From: Bog-159 sp963738345
Lineage (GTDB): Bacteria > Acidobacteriota > Terriglobia > Bryobacterales > Bryobacteraceae
Direction: 5' to 3'
Length of the DNA: 64,000 nucleotides
NCBI GenBank assembly: GCA_963738345.1
Contig: CAVTWI010000002.1
Location: forward strand, 4,588,001 to 4,652,000
A program made the position numbers and the translations under genes. Position 1 is the first letter of the stretch; each line of letters begins with the position of its first letter. Below are positions 61,446 through 64,000 of the stretch, one piece after another. The notes beneath the pieces were generated by a model that ran no database searches, was not told the origin of the DNA, and worked only from the letters and a program-made list of their open reading frames with translations.

Positions 61446-64000
61446 GGGATGGCTTCGAATTGGTCTTGATCTCGGTCAGGTTGGCGGCCTTCAACTCGGC
61501 GTTGATGGCGGTGATGTCGCCAGTTTTCAGTTTGTTCCAACCGTCCATTGCCGCTGGCACGTCTCGGCCGATCTTGTCTAGCACGGCCGATTGGGCAGCG
61601 GTGAGCGCGGCGTCGGCACTGTCGATTTCGCCGTATAGTCCTGATGCTTCACCGTTCACCGCCAATAGACCCGAGACGCCGGTACCCAATACCGCTTTGA
61701 TCTTCTTGCTGAGCGCGGCCAGATGTTCGGCTACCGGACCGGTGGCGTCGTGCGCGATCTTATCAATTTGTTCCTGGGTCGCGCGCGCCTCCCGTATGGC
61801 TGCCGTGGTATGGCCTACGATACCGGCGAGTTGCTTCTCGGCGGCGTATTGCTGTTGCAGGCCCGGCAGCGGCGTTTTCACGCGCGGATCGATCTTTACA
61901 GTGAGCGGTGCGGTGTAAGTATGACCGTCAGCGGTCAGTTTCACCGTATAGACGCCGGGCAACGCGGTAGGCCCTTGCGGCAGACGCGGCGTATCGTGCG
62001 GAACCGCGGAAATAGGATAGCCGTGGCGCAGTGAATCGGGCGCGGCGCCATGCAGATCCCAAACCCAGCGATGTAATCCGGCGCCGGCGGGCAGGATACG
62101 CGGCATGCGCACCCACCAGATGGGAATGGCTTGTGTCTTCAAATCGGCATCGGTGATATCGGGCTCATCGGTGCTGGAATAGCGGCGCACGGTCTTGCCG
62201 CCGGCATCCACGATCTCGAGCGTTACCGGACTTGACGATGCCTGCGCCAGATAGTAATCGAGCACCGCGCCATCCGGCGGATTCTCGGCCAGCGGTTCAT
62301 CGGGCGGCATCGGCGTATCGGTATTGGTGCTGCGGCGCACCCGATAAGCCGTTGCGGGGTGCGCCAGCCAAGCGGCGGCAGACATCGCTTTTTCGTCGAA
62401 CTGGCGCAGCGGCGTGATGTCGTCCAGAATCCAGAACGAGCGGCCATGCGTGGCCACGATGAGGTCGGTCCCGTGGATCCACAGGTCGCGCATGGCGGTA
62501 TGCGGCAGGTTCAGTTGCAGTGGTTGCCAGTGGCCGCCATCGTCAAACGATACCCATACGCTGGTTTCGCTGCCGGCAAACAGCAGGCCCTTGCGCACCG
62601 GATCTTCGCGCACGGTATCGATAGGCGCATCGTCGGGCAGGCCGGCGGTGATGAGCTGCCAGGTCTTACCGCCATCGTGCGTGCGGTAGATATAGGGGGT
62701 CAGGTCGTCCACGCGGAAGCGACTGACCGAGGCATATGCCGATTTTTCGTCGAAGTGAGAGGCCTCGAGTTGCGTGACTTTGCTCCAGGGCGTCAGTGCG
62801 GGGGGGGTGATGTCTTTCCAGTTCTTGCCGCCATCGGCAGTGATCCAGATCAGGCCTTCGTCGGTGCCCGCCCACAGGGTATCGACGTTGTGGAAGGAAG
62901 GCGCCAGCGCGTAGACCACGCCACGCTGTTTGTCGGCTGCGGGATCTTTAGCGGCCATGCTGCCGAGGCTCGACGGAATGCCGGGATGCGGCCGGGTTAA
63001 ATCATGGCTAATAGTCTGCCAGGTGTTACCGCCGTCCAGGGTCTTGAAGACGACGTTGGCGGCGTAAAAGAATACCCGTGGATCGACGGGCGAGAACATG
63101 ATGGGCTGGGTGCGATCGGCGCGATAGCGTTCGCCTTTGGGACCGGGCCCCGGACTGATAATTTCGACCTGTCCGGTCGCGCGGTGAAACTTCGAAACCT
63201 GGCCGCGGCCCGCGCCGTAAACGATATCCGGATCGCGCGGATCGGGCGCCACATAGCCATATTCGATGACTCCCACGGGATGCCACTCGCGAAAGGTGAT
63301 GACGCCATCGTTACCGCGGCTCGAGACGCATACAGAACCGCTCTCCTGCTGTCCGGCGCACACACGATAGGGGAATGCATTATCGGCGATAGCATGATAA
63401 AGTTGCGCGGTGGGCTGGTTATACCAGGTGCTCCAGGTGCGGCCGCGATTCACGCTGACGAGCGCGCCCTGGTCGCCCACCAGCAGGATGATGTCGGGGT
63501 TGTTGGGATTGATCCAGATGTTCTGATAATCATCGCCGCCAGGTGCGCCTTTGAGAGCCGCCCAAGTCTGGCCGCCATCCGACGAGCGCCACGTCACAGT
63601 GCTGGTGCTATAGAGGGTGTCTGGATCCTTGGGATCCACGCGCGGCACAGGCAGGTCGCCCCCGCCGATGCGTGTGGCGGGGCGAGTGTCGGTAGTGATG
63701 CGGCGCCAGTTATCGCCGGCATCGTCCGAACGATAGATCGCGACCTCCGCGCCGAAGGCCACGGTGGCAAAAACGCGGCGGGAATCGCTGGGTGCGATGG
63801 CTATGTAAGCCTGCTCGACGGCGGGCAGTCCTTTGGTCAACTTGGTCCAGGTCTTGCCGCCATCGCTCGATTTCGAGATGCCGCCGTGTGTGCCCCCGTA
63901 GGTATTACCGAATTCCCAAGGGCCTTCGCGGGCTTCCCACATTGACGCGTAGAGCACATCGGGATTGGACGGATCCATGGTGATGTCGGAAGCGCCGGTG
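61405..64000 (-). CDS. BNR/sortilin-type beta-propeller protein (cut by right edge)
   Basis: At least 865 residues are visible, and the frame runs off the window. The N-terminal part has BNR/YCF48-like blades with repeated SxDxGxxW motifs: KSSDGGKTWTKLTKG, RSDDAGDNWRRITT, RSSDGGQTWAALKG, KTLDGGNTWQTISH, TADGGKNWKDITP and RTHDGGKTWQLITA. The C-terminal third carries a beta domain (GVYTVKLTADGHTYTAPLTV) and helices, then an acidic end (EEDSDDFDDDVG). Such proteins are often annotated as glycosyl hydrolases or sortilin-like, without proven activity. It is expected to be exported. Confidence 0.85.
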   Translation of the reverse strand, partial: TGASDITMDPSNPDVLYASMWEAREGPWEFGNTYGGTHGGISKSSDGGKTWTKLTKGLPAVEQAYIAIAPSDSRRVFATVAFGAEVAIYRSDDAGDNWRRITTDTRPATRIGGGDLPVPRVDPKDPDTLYSTSTVTWRSSDGGQTWAALKGAPGGDDYQNIWINPNNPDIILLVGDQGALVSVNRGRTWSTWYNQPTAQLYHAIADNAFPYRVCAGQQESGSVCVSSRGNDGVITFREWHPVGVIEYGYVAPDPRDPDIVYGAGRGQVSKFHRATGQVEIISPGPGPKGERYRADRTQPIMFSPVDPRVFFYAANVVFKTLDGGNTWQTISHDLTRPHPGIPSSLGSMAAKDPAADKQRGVVYALAPSFHNVDTLWAGTDEGLIWITADGGKNWKDITPPALTPWSKVTQLEASHFDEKSAYASVSRFRVDDLTPYIYRTHDGGKTWQLITAGLPDDAPIDTVREDPVRKGLLFAGSETSVWVSFDDGGHWQPLQLNLPHTAMRDLWIHGTDLIVATHGRSFWILDDITPLRQFDEKAMSAAAWLAHPATAYRVRRSTNTDTPMPPDEPLAENPPDGAVLDYYLAQASSSPVTLEIVDAGGKTVRRYSSTDEPDITDADLKTQAIPIWWVRMPRILPAGAGLHRWVWDLHGAAPDSLRHGYPISAVPHDTPRLPQGPTALPGVYTVKLTADGHTYTAPLTVKIDPRVKTPLPGLQQQYAAEKQLAGIVGHTTAAIREARATQEQIDKIAHDATGPVAEHLAALSKKIKAVLGTGVSGLLAVNGEASGLYGEIDSADAALTAAQSAVLDKIGRDVPAAMDGWNKLKTGDITAINAELKAANLTEIKTNSKPSHEEDSDDFDDDVG

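Overview
The window looks like chromosome of an acidobacterium of the Solibacter/Bryobacter type (Bryobacterales). The reasons are: high GC; a GH44 enzyme whose C-terminus resembles the domain family described from Solibacter usitatus (TIGR03437); a PadR regulator beside a long FtsX/MacB-type permease with the acidobacterial 'orphan permease' N-terminus; a Ser/Thr kinase with a beta-propeller sensor half; a carboxypeptidase-regulatory/TonB-like outer-membrane protein; and DUF3300, DUF4159, DUF2911 and phosphoesterase/YncE proteins. Gene density is very high. Convergent genes often overlap by a few bases, and the largest gaps without a gene are only about 190 bp (16.8-16.95 kb and 43.9-44.07 kb). 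I saw no rRNA, tRNA, CRISPR array, IS element or prophage.

Layout. 0-8.1 kb: end of an ATP-dependent DNA ligase, DUF2911/TPR protein, ferredoxin, Uma2 nuclease-like protein, kelch lipoprotein, MetH. 8.1-14.5 kb: sugar isomerase-like protein, TPR protein, membrane protein, Cys/Met-metabolism PLP enzyme, hypotheticals. 14.5-17.5 kb: three neighbouring low-complexity envelope proteins (Pro/Gln/Tyr and Gly/Tyr rich). 17.5-25.6 kb: phosphoesterase, GH57, receiver-only response regulator, PadR and ADOP-type permease. 25.6-27.2 kb: a solitary TIR-STAND protein. 27.1-33.8 kb: a tightly overlapping minus-strand operon, Trm112 - GT9 - MsbA-like ABC exporter - YicC - Gmk - RpoZ - CoaBC - family 4 uracil-DNA glycosylase. 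33.8-43.3 kb: GH44, alpha/beta hydrolase, GNAT, Ser/Thr kinase, DUF4159, GNAT, MFS. 43.3-48.6 kb: AhpD-like protein, TonB-like protein, DUF3179 protein. 48.6-64 kb: FN3 lipoprotein, ABC-F ATPase, D-aminoacylase, HicBA, HtrA, M56/BlaI pair, core-MetE-like protein, PQQ propeller, VanX-type dipeptidase, and a BNR-repeat protein cut by the right edge.

The most interesting signal is a pair of probable selenoproteins 4.3 kb apart. An AhpD-like protein (minus strand, UGA at 43605-43607) and a DUF3179 protein (plus strand, UGA at 47886-47888) each have an in-frame UGA exactly where the family has a Cys of a CxxC motif (CPFU and UTLC). In both, the family-like reading frame continues past the UGA. In both, the UGA is followed by a 6-bp hairpin whose loop begins GGUC, 15-17 nt downstream. 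That is the geometry and loop of a bacterial SECIS element such as that of E. coli fdhF.

Caution about sequence quality. Several genes, including the normally essential gmk and coaBC, are broken by single-base frame changes. Nearly all are gains of one base and many lengthen a short homopolymer. They cluster at 19.4, 28.8-30.8, 41.3-41.5, 43.2-43.5 and densely at 44.0-48.6 kb, while 0-19 kb and 49-64 kb are clean. I read these as sequencing or assembly indels rather than real pseudogenes. The two UGA codons are substitutions within an intact frame and are not explained by such indels.
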